Shown: positions 24,824-33,732 of the stretch, piece after piece
Position numbering within the stretch: position 1 is the first letter of the stretch
Layout of the letters: each line of letters begins with the position of its first letter
Assembly: GCA_017446025.1 (NCBI GenBank)
Contig: JAFSRR010000021.1
Coordinates: 1 to 36,125 of the forward strand
DNA length: 36,125 nucleotides
Direction: 5' to 3'
Source of the DNA: Bacteroidales bacterium
Lineage (GTDB): Bacteria > Bacteroidota > Bacteroidia > Bacteroidales > UBA1402
Notes under the pieces: model-generated
Seen by the model: only the letters and a program-made list of their open reading frames with translations
The model's database searches: none
Told to the model about the DNA's origin: nothing
Translations under genes and position numbers: made by a program

Positions 24824-26209
24824 GTTGGCCAGCTGGGCTTCGATTTTCTGAATGTCCTGACGCAGGTTCTTGTCGGTTTCCATCCAATCTTCCACGGCTT
24901 TGCAGGCATAGATGACGGTGGCATGGTTGCGTTTGCCCAGCACGTTGCCGATATGGGCCAGGGAGCAGTCGGTGTGCTTCTTGGCCAGATACATGGCAAT
25001 TTGCCGGGCCTGGGCCACCTCCTGCTTCTTGCTGCGCGAATGGATCAGCTCCTTGTCGATGTGATAATAGTCGCAAACCTGCTGTTCGATGCTCTCGACC
25101 GAGAGTTTCTCCTCTTCCTTGACGGCGATGGAACTCTCGACCACCTGACGGCAGAGATCCATGTCGATATTGCGACCTTCGATGATGGAGTGGGCCATCA
25201 GCGAGGTGATGATGCCTTCCAGGTCGCGAACGTTGTCCTTGGCATGGCGGGCAATGTATTCGATGACTTCCTGGGGAATGCCTTCCACACCGTCGTGCTG
25301 GATCTTGTTCTTGAGAATGTCGACGCGAAGCTGGTAGTCGGGCTGCTTCATCTCGGCCGTCAAGCCCCATTTGAAGCGGGTGAGCAAGCGTTCTTCCACC
25401 CCTTCCAGGTCTTTGGGTGCCCGGTCGCAGGTGAAGACAATCTGCTTGCCGGTCTGCTGCAGCTGATTGAAAATATGGAAGAACACATTCTGCGTGCCGG
25501 TTCGGCCCGAGAGCTCGTGGATGTCGTCTATGAGCAGGACATCGAGGCTCTGGTAGAAATGGATGAAGTCGTTGATCTTGTTCTGCAGGTAAGCCTGTGA
25601 ATATTGCACCTGGAACATGTGCGACGAAATATACAGCACGCGTGCCTGGGGATTGTTTTCCAGGGTGGCGTTGCCGATGGCATGCAGCAGATGGGTCTTG
25701 CCCACACCCGATTTGCCGTGGATGAACAGGGGGTTGAAAATGGTCTTGCCCGGATTGGTCGAGATGGAAATGCCGGCGGTGCGGGCCAGGCGGTTGCTTT
25801 CGCCTGCCACGAAATTGCCGAAATGCAGGGAGGGGCTCAACTGGGGATCCAACCCCGGCAGGGCGGGGCGGAAGAAGGAGAGTCCGGGCTCACGACCGGG
25901 GACATTGGGCTGGCTGCCGATGGCCTCGCGATTGGAACTGACCGTGACGGAGGTGTCGTCGATGCTCACCTGGTACATCAGCTTGGTGGGGCTGCCGGTC
26001 ACCCGGTTGAGCGTCTTGCCGATAAGATCGGAATAGCGGCTTTCCAACTGCTCCACATAGAAATGGGAGGGCACCCGTATCCACAGGCAGTTGTTTTCGT
26101 ATTTGAGAGGCTGGATGGGTTCAAACAGGTGGGCATACTGCTCCTCCTGCACATTATCCCGGATAATGGCGGCACATTTTTCCCACAAAGCATTGACTGT
26201 TAAACTCAT
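24821..26209 (-). CDS. dnaA: Chromosomal replication initiator protein DnaA
   Basis: DnaA binds origin DnaA boxes and opens the DNA. The 462-residue protein has all four domains: N-terminal domain I (ALWEKCAAIIRDNVQEEQYAHLFEPIQPL), a linker at about 93-125, the AAA+ domain with Walker A GKSGVGKT at 165-172 and Walker B LLIDDIHEL at 225-233, then the DNA-binding domain with the signature SLAHIGNVLGKRNHATVIYA near the C terminus. Upstream is a 338-base AT-rich spacer. dnaN or rpmH, often next to dnaA elsewhere, are absent; in Bacteroidetes dnaA commonly stands apart. Confidence 0.98.
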   Translation of the reverse strand: MSLTVNALWEKCAAIIRDNVQEEQYAHLFEPIQPLKYENNCLWIRVPSHFYVEQLESRYSDLIGKTLNRVTGSPTKLMYQVSIDDTSVTVSSNREAIGSQPNVPGREPGLSFFRPALPGLDPQLSPSLHFGNFVAGESNRLARTAGISISTNPGKTIFNPLFIHGKSGVGKTHLLHAIGNATLENNPQARVLYISSHMFQVQYSQAYLQNKINDFIHFYQSLDVLLIDDIHELSGRTGTQNVFFHIFNQLQQTGKQIVFTCDRAPKDLEGVEERLLTRFKWGLTAEMKQPDYQLRVDILKNKIQHDGVEGIPQEVIEYIARHAKDNVRDLEGIITSLMAHSIIEGRNIDMDLCRQVVESSIAVKEEEKLSVESIEQQVCDYYHIDKELIHSRSKKQEVAQARQIAMYLAKKHTDCSLAHIGNVLGKRNHATVIYACKAVEDWMETDKNLRQDIQKIEAQLAN

Positions 26210-26547
26210 TTTCCTCTACAAAAACTGGATGGATTTTGTCTTGCAAATTTTTGAAGAAAAATCGGTTCCTGCAAATGGGAAAACATGCAGAAAAACGTCC
26301 TGAAATGTTATGTTATTTAAAGTCAATACTATATATGTAATTGGCTAATAAACAGCAATTTGCAAACAATTAAAAATGCCAACAACCTAAGGTAGAAGCG
26401 TTTGTAATTTTGTCAGTTGCGGGCCGTACTTTTGTCATGTTTTTTGCAAACGCTTTATTCATGCAGAGTCGCCGCGCGATGTTATTTTTGCATTAAATCT
26501 TCCGGTGTGGATTTTTATTCAGAGACTATGCATGAAACATACAGGTT
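26210..26547. other. 338-base AT-rich spacer between amidase and dnaA
   Basis: No gene is supported here. It holds the presumed dnaA leader and promoter; on the minus strand TAGTATTG at about 26334-26327 is a seven-of-eight -7 match. A 9-bp perfect inverted repeat, AAGCGTTTG (26396-26404) and CAAACGCTT (26447-26455), encloses two plus-strand exact -7-like elements, TAATTTTG (26405-26412) and TACTTTTG (26427-26434). I found no exact TTATCCACA DnaA box, only near matches such as TTATTCAGA (about 26516-26524), so I do not call an origin. Confidence 0.5.
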
Positions 26548-27654
26548 TCAATGTCCGGTTTGCTGCCGGGCCTCGGCAAGCGGAATGCGCTGTCCGTCCT
26601 TGACGGCCACGATGAAAGCGTCGGGAAAGAGTTTCTTCAAGCTGTTTTTCCGGTCTATGGCTTCCTTCTCGGTGACATAGGAACCGCAACAATACTTGTA
26701 CAGGTTTTTCTCCCGGTAGCAGACAATATCCCCCTGCCCTTTGAACTGCCGGTCGCCGGCCTTGATTTCCGACTTGGCTGTCAGGATCTGTACCGAAAAG
26801 CGGATGCCCGTGGTCTCTGCCGCCGGGGTGGCAGTCGTCGGCTCCGGCTCCTGGGGCTGGGTGTTGATGTTCTTGACGGCGGCCCGCAGCTTGTCGTGGT
26901 CTTTCTTGTAGGAACAGATGGCCTGATAGATGCTTTCGGCCAGTTCGTTCTGCCCTTTCTCGCTGTTCATGTAGCGCTCCTCTTCCAGGTTGGAGATGAA
27001 GCCCAGCTCGACCAGGACGGCCGGCATGCTGGTGCGGTGCAAGACCCAGTAGGGCGCCTGGCGCACCCCCCGGTCCAGACGCTTTTTGGCCACCAGGTTG
27101 TTTTGTATGTATTTGGCCAGCTTGATGCTGTTTTCCATATTGACATTCTGCATGAGCTCGAAGATGATGTACGATTCGACCGACGACGGATCGAAGCCGG
27201 CATACTTCTGTTCATAGTTGTCTTCGAGCAACATGACGCTGTTCTCGCGCTTGGCTACTTCCAGGTTGGATTTTTCCTTGTTCATACCCATGGTGAAGGT
27301 GCCGGCCCCATAGACCTTCTTGTTTTCCACACAGTCGGCATGGATGGAGATGAAAATGTCGGCATGGGCGTTGTTGGCGATTTTGGCCCGCTGTTCCAGT
27401 TCGATGAAGACGTCCTTGTCGCGGGTATAGACCAGTTTGATGTCCTTGGGATGGTTGTCCTGCAGCCGCTTGCCCACTTTTTTGGCCACGGCCAGCACGA
27501 TGTTTTTCTCCCTTGAGGTCTTGCCGAGGGCACCGGGGTCCTTGCCGCCATGGCCCGGATCGAGCACGACGGTAAACACATTGTCGTCTGCCGGCAGCGG
27601 CCAGCAGAGCATCAGGGCGGTCAGAAGAACGAGTATGCGACGAAGGAGGTTCAT
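26548..27654 (-). CDS. N-acetylmuramoyl-L-alanine amidase (Amidase_3) with SPOR-like C terminus
   Basis: A zinc amidase that cuts the bond between N-acetylmuramic acid and the stem peptide of peptidoglycan. 368 residues with a signal peptide at about 1-22. Zinc ligands are H35 (DPGHGG), E49 (REK) and H105 (SIHAD); the catalytic glutamate is E216 (VELGF). After a proline/threonine-rich linker at about 260-285, residues 285-360 look like a SPOR-type domain (RFSVQILTAKSEI... YKYCCGSYVTEKEA), which would direct it to septal glycan. It lies 30 bases downstream of the NamZ-like lipoprotein gene and is probably in the same operon. Confidence 0.92.
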   Translation of the reverse strand: MNLLRRILVLLTALMLCWPLPADDNVFTVVLDPGHGGKDPGALGKTSREKNIVLAVAKKVGKRLQDNHPKDIKLVYTRDKDVFIELEQRAKIANNAHADIFISIHADCVENKKVYGAGTFTMGMNKEKSNLEVAKRENSVMLLEDNYEQKYAGFDPSSVESYIIFELMQNVNMENSIKLAKYIQNNLVAKKRLDRGVRQAPYWVLHRTSMPAVLVELGFISNLEEERYMNSEKGQNELAESIYQAICSYKKDHDKLRAAVKNINTQPQEPEPTTATPAAETTGIRFSVQILTAKSEIKAGDRQFKGQGDIVCYREKNLYKYCCGSYVTEKEAIDRKNSLKKLFPDAFIVAVKDGQRIPLAEARQQTGH

Positions 27655-27684
27655 ATTGTTTTGATTGTTGTTGGCGGAAAAGGT

Positions 27685-28872
27685 TTATGGATAGAGCAGG
27701 TAGCCGGTTCGCATGAGGCGGTAGGCCTCCAGGTCTTGTTGCCAGGTCTGGCGGATGGCCTCCTCACTGAGGCCATCGACGATCTGTTGCCTGAGCTGGG
27801 GCGTGCCGGCCAGCAGGTCGAAAAAGCGGGCGTTGCGGAAAAACTTGCCTTTGTCGGCACTGTGCCGGTACATTTCCGTGATCCAGAGCAGTGAAAAGCC
27901 GGCGGTGGTGCTGTCTTGCCGAAGGTCGATGCCATGGCAGGCCTGGTCCTGATACATGGGGCGGCTGTCCAAACCGGGCAGCGAGCGCGGGGTGAATACA
28001 AAGTCTCCCAAGCCTTCCCGGGGAGCTCCGATCATCTGGAAAGGAGTGGTGGTGCCCCGTCCGACACTGATGTCGGTGCCCTCGAACAGGCAGAGCGAAG
28101 GATAGAGCCGGATGGAACGGTCGTCGGGCAGGTTGGGCGATGGCTTGACGGGCAGGGAATAAGCCTGACCATGCCGCCAACCCTTGACCTTGACCACTTT
28201 CAGTGCGCATTGCCGCCCTTCCGGCAGCCAGCCTTGGCCGTTGATCATGCCGGCCAGTTCGCCCAGGGTGCAGCCGTGCAGCAAGGGAATGGGGTGCATG
28301 CCCACAAAAGAGCGGCAGGAGGGTTCCAACAGCGGGCCGTCCACATAGTCGTTGGGATTGGGGCGGTCCAGCACGACCAGGGTTTTCCCTTGCTCGCTGC
28401 AAGCCTCCATGACATAGTGCAAGGTGCTGAGATAGGTGTAGAAGCGGCAGCCGACATCCTGGATGTCGAATACCAGGATATCCACTCCTTCCAGTTGCGC
28501 CGCCGACGGTTTCTTGTTGTTGCCGTACAGGGAATAGACGGTGAGCCCGGTCAGGGGATCGCGGCCGTCCTGGATGGCGGCACCGGCATCGGCCGTGCCC
28601 CGGAAGCCGTGTTCGGGGGCAAAAATACATTGCGGGCGCAAACCGGCCCGGCTCAGGGTGTCGGCCAGGCTGATGCCGTCGATTTGGGCCGTCTGGTTGA
28701 TGACCAGGGCAAAACGCTTGCCTTCCAAAAAGGGGAAATAGCTTTCGGTTTGCTGCGCTCCGCAAAGCAGGGGCTCTGCACCGGTCTGGACATTCTGGCG
28801 GGCGGCACTGCGGCAGGAGCAGGCCAGCAGGCAGACCAGGACCGGGACTAACATCAATCTTTTTGAGCGCAT
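27685..28872 (-). CDS. NamZ-type exo-beta-N-acetylmuramidase lipoprotein (DUF1343, GH171)
   Basis: The DUF1343 family includes B. subtilis NamZ, which releases N-acetylmuramic acid from peptidoglycan fragments. The 395-residue protein begins with a lipoprotein signal (MLVPVLVCLLACSC, lipid cysteine at C18 or C20). It shows family segments FALVINQTAQ, FAPEHGFRGTADAGA, YSLYGNNKKPS, DIQDVGCRFYTYLSTL and DRPNP. The frame extends 21 codons upstream, but the ATG at 28872 is the one giving a signal peptide behind the promoter. With the amidase downstream it forms a likely peptidoglycan-degrading or recycling pair. Confidence 0.9.
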   Translation of the reverse strand: MRSKRLMLVPVLVCLLACSCRSAARQNVQTGAEPLLCGAQQTESYFPFLEGKRFALVINQTAQIDGISLADTLSRAGLRPQCIFAPEHGFRGTADAGAAIQDGRDPLTGLTVYSLYGNNKKPSAAQLEGVDILVFDIQDVGCRFYTYLSTLHYVMEACSEQGKTLVVLDRPNPNDYVDGPLLEPSCRSFVGMHPIPLLHGCTLGELAGMINGQGWLPEGRQCALKVVKVKGWRHGQAYSLPVKPSPNLPDDRSIRLYPSLCLFEGTDISVGRGTTTPFQMIGAPREGLGDFVFTPRSLPGLDSRPMYQDQACHGIDLRQDSTTAGFSLLWITEMYRHSADKGKFFRNARFFDLLAGTPQLRQQIVDGLSEEAIRQTWQQDLEAYRLMRTGYLLYP

Positions 28873-28896
28873 AGCGTTAAACAGAAGGCCTGAAAA

Positions 28897-28927
28897 TTGG
28901 CAGGACAAAAATAAATAATTTCCTTTG
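28897..28927 (+). promoter_or_regulatory. Promoter of the HD-domain gene
   Basis: TTGG, a 19-base spacer and TTCCTTTG (28920-28927) give a near-consensus promoter. It predicts transcription start near 28934, which makes the ATG at 28929 an unlikely start and favours 28944. Confidence 0.5.
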
Positions 28928-28932
28928 CATGA
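28899..28932 (-). promoter_or_regulatory. Promoter of the NamZ-amidase operon
   Basis: On the minus strand an exact -7 element TATTTTTG (about 28911-28904) has an ATTG/TTGT element 18-19 bases upstream. The leader to the ATG would be about 25 bases. It overlaps the divergent promoter of the HD-domain gene. Confidence 0.6.
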
Positions 28933-28943
28933 CAATTGGAATT

Positions 28944-29480
28944 ATGGACCCAGTCGCACTTTTGCACAAATATCTCGATCCCAACCGGGAACTCTTCGAG
29001 ATTGTTTACCGTCACAGCCGCTCTGTGGCCGACTTTGCCCTGGCTGTCCTGGACAGTCATCCCGCCCTGGCGGCCGACCGGCAGTTTGTCGAAGAGGCCT
29101 CGCTGCTGCACGACATCGGCTGTGTCAAGACCAATGCCCCGAGCATCTGCTGCTACGGCACCGAAGACTACATCCGCCACGGCATTCTGGGAGGCGAAAT
29201 CTTGCGCGCCGAAGGGCTGCCCCGTCATGCCCGGGTATGCGAGCGTCACACGGGCACAGGCCTGACCCTGGCCGCCATCGAATCCCAGCACCTGCCCTTG
29301 CCCCCTCAGGACCTGAGCCCGGAAACCCTGGAGGAAGAGCTGATCTGTTTTGCCGACAAATTCTTTTCCAAGACCAAACTGGACCGGCAGCGCTCGGCGG
29401 CGGAGGCCCGTCAGAAACTGGAAAAATTCGGTCCGGAGTCGCTCGGCCGCTTCGATAATTGGTGCGAAAGGTTTTTATAA
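28944..29480 (+). CDS. HD-domain (HDIG-type) phosphohydrolase-like protein
   Basis: With the start at 28944 it is a 178-residue soluble protein with an HD metal-dependent phosphohydrolase fold: H24 (YRHSRSVA), H56-D57 (LLHDIG), H79 (IRHGILGG), H102 and D138 (CFADKFFSKT). HD enzymes act on nucleotides or other phosphoesters; the substrate here cannot be told. An ATG 15 bases upstream is possible but would lie at or before the predicted transcription start. It is followed 44 bases on by lptD, which has its own -7 element; co-transcription is possible as well. Confidence 0.87.
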   Translation: MDPVALLHKYLDPNRELFEIVYRHSRSVADFALAVLDSHPALAADRQFVEEASLLHDIGCVKTNAPSICCYGTEDYIRHGILGGEILRAEGLPRHARVCERHTGTGLTLAAIESQHLPLPPQDLSPETLEEELICFADKFFSKTKLDRQRSAAEARQKLEKFGPESLGRFDNWCERFL

Positions 29481-29504
29481 TCACAGCCTTTTGTTGTAAT
29501 TTTG
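29474..29504 (+). promoter_or_regulatory. Promoter of lptD
   Basis: TAATTTTG (29497-29504) is an exact -7 element; TTTA at 29474-29477 is in the -33 position with a 19-base spacer. It overlaps the last codons of the HD-domain gene. Confidence 0.6.
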
Positions 29505-29524
29505 TCGGCTTATAGACTAAGGTA

Positions 29525-32326
29525 ATGTCGAAATTACAGCACCATCATATCGTCCGTTGGCTGGAAACCGTTTGCCTCATCTTATTGATGATGCTTCCTT
29601 TTCGTGCTGTAGCTCAGCGACTTGATGTTGATTCGACGCTCCTGCTCCCTGCCGATTCCACCTTTTTGCCTTCAGACAGCCTGCGGCTGCCCGTCCCCGA
29701 TTCTGTTTCTGTCCATCCTGTCGACACGCTCTCCACGCAACAGAAGGCCGATACGGCCGCCAGTCCGAGGAGCGATATTTCCACCCTGACGGAAATCATC
29801 ACTTTCAGCGCCTCCGACTCCATGACCATCGATGCCGACGGCATGGCCCATCTCTACAACAACGGCCAGGTGGTGTATGGCGAAATGGAGCTGACCAGCG
29901 GCTATATCAGGATGAACATGGACAGCTCGACCATCTATGCCATCGGCCTGCGCGACACCACGGGCGCTGTGACCGGCCACCCGGTGTTCAAGGACAAGAG
30001 CGGTGAATACGAAAGCAAGGGTTTGCGCTATAATTTCCATACCCAGCGGGGTATCATCACCAATGTGGTCACCCAGCAGGGCGAAGGCTATGTGGTGAGC
30101 GGCCGTACCAAGAAGATGGAAGACGATGCCATGTTTATGACCGATGGCAAGTACACCACCTGCGAAGACCACGACCACCCGCACTTCTACCTGTCGCTGA
30201 GCAAGGCCAAGATCCGTCCGGGCAAGAACATCGTGACCGGTCCGGCCCACCTGGTGGTCGAAGACGTGCATCTGCCGCTGATCATCCCCTTCGGCTATTT
30301 CCCCTTCACGTCGGAGTATTCTTCGGGTATCATCATGCCGACCTACGGCGACGAATTGTCGCGCGGTTTCTATCTCCACGACGGCGGCTACTATTTTGCC
30401 ATCAGCGACTATGTCGACCTGGCCCTGACGGGCGAGATCTATTCCAAGGGTTCCTGGGGGGCGAGGGCCAGGAGCAACTACCGCAAGCGCTACAAGTATT
30501 CGGGCAGTTTCTCTTTTTCCTACCTGTTGACAGCCAACAGCGAGAAGCGTCTGCCCGACTATTCGGAATCCAAGAACCTGAATGTCACCTGGAGCCATTC
30601 CCAGGACACCAAGGCCAATCCCTACCGCACTTTTTCGGCCAGCGTCAACTTCTCGACCAGCGGCTACTCGCGCAATGATTTGTATGCCTACTACAATACG
30701 GAGGCCTTTTCCCAGAACACCAAGAGCTCGAGCATCAGCCTGTCGCAGCGCTTCCCCAACTTCCCGCTCTCGATCAGCGCCAGCATGAGCGTGTCGCAGC
30801 GCAGCAAGGACTCGACCCTGACAGTCTCGCTGCCCAACATGAGTTTCAGCGTGTCGCGTTTCTATCCTTTCAAGCGCAAGAACGCTGTGGGCCGGGAAAG
30901 ATTCTACGAAAAGATCAGCATGAGCTATTCGGGTACCTTGGCCAACAGCATCAGCGAGGTCAAGGAACGCGACTTTTTCCATAAATCGCTGGTCCGCGAC
31001 TGGCGCAACGGCATGCGTCACAGTATCCCCATCAGTGCCACTTTCACTGTGCTGAACTATATCAACCTCACACCGTCGTTCAACTACACCGAGCGTTGGT
31101 ACACCAGCGCCGTCGATCGCAACTACGATCCGGTCTTGGACCAGGTGGTGGCCGACACCCTCTGGGGCTTCCACCGCGTGTGGGACTACTCGGCCAGCCT
31201 GAGTGCCTCGACCAAACTCTACGGTTTCTTCCAGCCCCTGCCGCAGATCTTCGGCACCAAGGTGAACATGATCCGCCATGTGCTCACCCCGACCCTGTCG
31301 TTTTCCTATCGTCCCGACTTCGGCCAGGAGCGCTACGGTTATTACGAGACGCTGGAATATACCGATGCCAAGGGCAAGGACCATTCGACCACCTATTCCC
31401 ATTATGCCGGCTCCCTGTACGGCACGCCCGGCACCGGCAAATCGGGCATGGTCAACTTCAATGTGGCCAACAACCTGGAAATGAAGGTGCGCAATGACAA
31501 GGATACCACCGAAGAAAACTCCTATAAGAAGATCAGCCTGATAGACAACTTCTCGTTCGGCTCGTCCTACAACCTGGCGGCCGACAGCTTGAACTGGAGC
31601 AATATTTCGGCCAATATCCGTATCAAATTCGGGTCGAAATACACCCTGAACCTGAGCGGACAGCTGGATCCCTACACCTATGTGCTGAATAGTTCGGGCA
31701 ATCCCGTGCGGGTCAATGTCACCCAGTTTGAGAAATACGGCATCCCCGGCCGGCTCATCAGCACGGGTACTTCCTTCTCATATACCCTCAACAACGATAC
31801 TTTCAAAAAGAAGGACAAGGGCACTGCCAAGAAGACGCCCGGCACCGGCGATGATGCCTCGGACGGTGGCGAACTGGCGGCCGAGGGAGTCGGCCCGGCT
31901 GTCGAAACGCCCGTGGTCGAAGAAAAGCCCGATCCCGAGGCGGCGCTCTACAAGGAGTATTCGATCCCCTGGAGTCTGTCGTTGAGCTATACGCTGCGCT
32001 ACGCCCGCTCCACCTTCAACAAGGAACGTTTGGAATACGACCACAAACTCACTCACAATCTCAGTTTCAACGGCACCCTTTCGCTGACGGAGAAGTGGCA
32101 TTTCACCGCCTCGAGCAGCTACAATTTCGATGTGCACAAACTCACCACCATGAGCTGCTCGGTGAGCCGCGACCTGCACTGTTGGACCATGTCGGCCAGC
32201 TTCATCCCCATCGGCATGTACAAGTCGTACAATTTCTCCATCCGGGTCAAGGCCGGCGTGCTCCAGGACCTCAAGTACGAACAGCATCAGAACCCCCGCG
32301 ACAACGCCATCTGGGGAGTCCGCTAA
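29525..32326 (+). CDS. lptD: LPS-assembly outer-membrane protein LptD
   Basis: LptD is the outer-membrane barrel that inserts lipopolysaccharide into the outer leaflet. The 933-residue protein has a signal peptide at about 1-31 (ending AVAQ), a Ser/Asp/Pro-rich low-complexity stretch at about 32-85, an OstA-like jellyroll region at about 90-200 (FSASDSMTIDADGMAHLYNNGQVVYGEMEL region) and a long beta barrel rich in alternating aromatic/serine strands, including the family segment IIPFGYFPFTSEYSSGIIMPTYG. An Ala/Glu/Pro-rich loop lies at about 758-808. The length matches Bacteroidetes LptD. A bidirectional terminator separates it from convergent serS. Confidence 0.9.
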   Translation: MSKLQHHHIVRWLETVCLILLMMLPFRAVAQRLDVDSTLLLPADSTFLPSDSLRLPVPDSVSVHPVDTLSTQQKADTAASPRSDISTLTEIITFSASDSMTIDADGMAHLYNNGQVVYGEMELTSGYIRMNMDSSTIYAIGLRDTTGAVTGHPVFKDKSGEYESKGLRYNFHTQRGIITNVVTQQGEGYVVSGRTKKMEDDAMFMTDGKYTTCEDHDHPHFYLSLSKAKIRPGKNIVTGPAHLVVEDVHLPLIIPFGYFPFTSEYSSGIIMPTYGDELSRGFYLHDGGYYFAISDYVDLALTGEIYSKGSWGARARSNYRKRYKYSGSFSFSYLLTANSEKRLPDYSESKNLNVTWSHSQDTKANPYRTFSASVNFSTSGYSRNDLYAYYNTEAFSQNTKSSSISLSQRFPNFPLSISASMSVSQRSKDSTLTVSLPNMSFSVSRFYPFKRKNAVGRERFYEKISMSYSGTLANSISEVKERDFFHKSLVRDWRNGMRHSIPISATFTVLNYINLTPSFNYTERWYTSAVDRNYDPVLDQVVADTLWGFHRVWDYSASLSASTKLYGFFQPLPQIFGTKVNMIRHVLTPTLSFSYRPDFGQERYGYYETLEYTDAKGKDHSTTYSHYAGSLYGTPGTGKSGMVNFNVANNLEMKVRNDKDTTEENSYKKISLIDNFSFGSSYNLAADSLNWSNISANIRIKFGSKYTLNLSGQLDPYTYVLNSSGNPVRVNVTQFEKYGIPGRLISTGTSFSYTLNNDTFKKKDKGTAKKTPGTGDDASDGGELAAEGVGPAVETPVVEEKPDPEAALYKEYSIPWSLSLSYTLRYARSTFNKERLEYDHKLTHNLSFNGTLSLTEKWHFTASSSYNFDVHKLTTMSCSVSRDLHCWTMSASFIPIGMYKSYNFSIRVKAGVLQDLKYEQHQNPRDNAIWGVR

Positions 32327-32375
32327 AAAAAGAATCTCTGCCAGTCGAGCTGACAGAGATTTCTTTTATCTGCAA
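32324..32375. terminator. Bidirectional intrinsic terminator between lptD and serS
   Basis: An inverted repeat (AAGAA-TCTCTG-CAG with its complement, one bulge and one mismatch) around a TCGA loop is flanked by A-rich sequence on the left and T-rich sequence on the right, so it can end transcripts from both sides. Confidence 0.82.
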
Positions 32376-32387
32376 AATCAAGATTTC

Positions 32388-33662
32388 TTAGTCGATGATG
32401 TCGAAACCGCAGTAGGGGACCAGCACCTTGGGGATGCGGATGCCCTCGGGCGTCTGGTTGTTCTCGAGCAGGGCGGCCACGATACGGGGCAGGGCCAGGG
32501 CGCTGCCGTTGAGCGTGTGGCAAAGCTGGGTCTTGCCTGTCTCGGCCGAGCGGAAACGGCATTTGAGGCGGTTGGCCTGGTAGCTCTCGAAGTTGGATAC
32601 CGAGCTGACTTCCAGCCAACGCTTCTGGGCGGCGGAGAACACTTCGAAGTCGAAGGTCAGGGCCGAGGTGAAACTCATGTCACCGCCGCAAAGACGCAGG
32701 ATGCGCCAGGGCAGTTCCAGGGCCTCGACCAGCGTCTGGACATAGGCCACCATCTTGTCGAGACGCTCGTAGGAGCGGTCGGGGTGCTCGATGCAGACGA
32801 TCTCCACCTTGTCAAACTGGTGCAGGCGGTTCAGACCGCGCACATCCTTGCCATAGGCGCCGGCTTCACGACGGAAGCAGGCCGAATAGGCGGTGTTCTT
32901 GACGGGCAGGTCCTTCTCGTCGAGGATTACGTCGCGATAGAGGTTGGTCACGGGTACTTCGGCGGTAGGGATCAGGTACAGGCCGTCCAGGTTGGCCAGG
33001 TACATCTGACCTTCCTTGTCGGGCAGCTGGCCTGTGCCGTAGCCCGAGGCGGCATTGACCACATAGGGCGGCTGGATTTCCAGGAAACCCTGTTCGCGGG
33101 CACGGTCCAGGAAGAAGGAAATCAGTGCGCGCTGCAGACGGGCCATCTTACCTTTATATACAGGGAAGCCGGCACCGGTGATCTTGGCACCCAGCTCGAA
33201 ATCGATCAGGTCGTATTTCTTGGCCAGTTCCCAGTGGGGCAGGGCGTCATCGGGCAGATTGGGAATGACACCGCCCATGCGCTCCACCTTGTTGTCGTCG
33301 GCACCGTAGCCTTCGGGCACGCTGTCGTGGGGCAGGTTGGGAATCAGTACCAGCAGCTCCTGGATCTTGTCTTCGGCCTGTTTCTTCTCAGCTTCGAGGG
33401 CTTTGCCCTTTTCCTTGAGCTCGCCCGTGCGTGCCTTGGCCTCGGCGGCTTCGTCCTTCTTGCCTTCTTTCATCAGCTGGCCGATAGACTTGGCCAGCTG
33501 GTTCATTTCGGCGGCGCAGGCGTCGGCCTGTACCTGGGCGTTACGGCGCTCTGCGTCGAGCGAGAGGATCTGCTCGATGATTTCTTTGGCGTCAAAATGT
33601 TTCTTGGCCAATTTCTTGATGGCTTCTTCCTTGTTTTCGCTGAGATACTTGAGTGTCAACAT
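32388..33662 (-). CDS. serS: Seryl-tRNA synthetase
   Basis: A class II aminoacyl-tRNA synthetase that charges tRNA-Ser. The 424-residue protein has the N-terminal antiparallel coiled-coil tRNA-binding arm at about 28-110, rich in Lys/Glu/Ala. In the catalytic domain motif 2 is FRREAGAYGKDVRGLNRLHQFDKVEI and motif 3 is LNGSALALPRIVAALLEN near the C terminus. It lies 70 bases downstream of tRNA-Pro(CGG) in the same orientation; no independent perfect promoter was seen, so co-transcription is likely. Confidence 0.97.
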   Translation of the reverse strand: MLTLKYLSENKEEAIKKLAKKHFDAKEIIEQILSLDAERRNAQVQADACAAEMNQLAKSIGQLMKEGKKDEAAEAKARTGELKEKGKALEAEKKQAEDKIQELLVLIPNLPHDSVPEGYGADDNKVERMGGVIPNLPDDALPHWELAKKYDLIDFELGAKITGAGFPVYKGKMARLQRALISFFLDRAREQGFLEIQPPYVVNAASGYGTGQLPDKEGQMYLANLDGLYLIPTAEVPVTNLYRDVILDEKDLPVKNTAYSACFRREAGAYGKDVRGLNRLHQFDKVEIVCIEHPDRSYERLDKMVAYVQTLVEALELPWRILRLCGGDMSFTSALTFDFEVFSAAQKRWLEVSSVSNFESYQANRLKCRFRSAETGKTQLCHTLNGSALALPRIVAALLENNQTPEGIRIPKVLVPYCGFDIID

Positions 33663-33691
33663 AGCCTTTATTTTAAATCTCTATAAGCGTC

Positions 33692-33716
33692 GAAGGCCGT
33701 CCTGAAGACAGCCTCC
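33692..33716 (-). other. Hairpin in the tRNA-Pro-serS spacer
   Basis: On the minus strand a 10-bp stem, with two G-U type pairs, closes a five-base loop (arms 33707-33716 and 33692-33701). No T run follows, so it is not a standard terminator. It could be a processing or regulatory structure in the serS leader. Confidence 0.5.
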
Positions 33717-33732
33717 CTGGAAAATTAAAAAG

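Noticed and set aside
24739..24999. Upstream extension of the CotH-like gene into dnaA
   Set aside because: It lacks a signal peptide, overlaps dnaA and crosses the promoter; the ATG at 24738 explains the gene fully.
26210..26547. Calling an origin of replication at dnaA
   Set aside because: No exact DnaA box cluster was found; only single near matches and AT-richness.
26417..26680. Plus-strand 87-codon frame between dnaA and the amidase
   Set aside because: It begins at the -7-like element and runs antisense into the amidase 3' end; no ribosome site or domain. The promoter-like elements are kept as a separate observation.
29672..31402. Long minus-strand open frame (about 570 codons) opposite lptD
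   Set aside because: Antisense shadow of LptD, with His/Val/Gly-rich composition and no motif.
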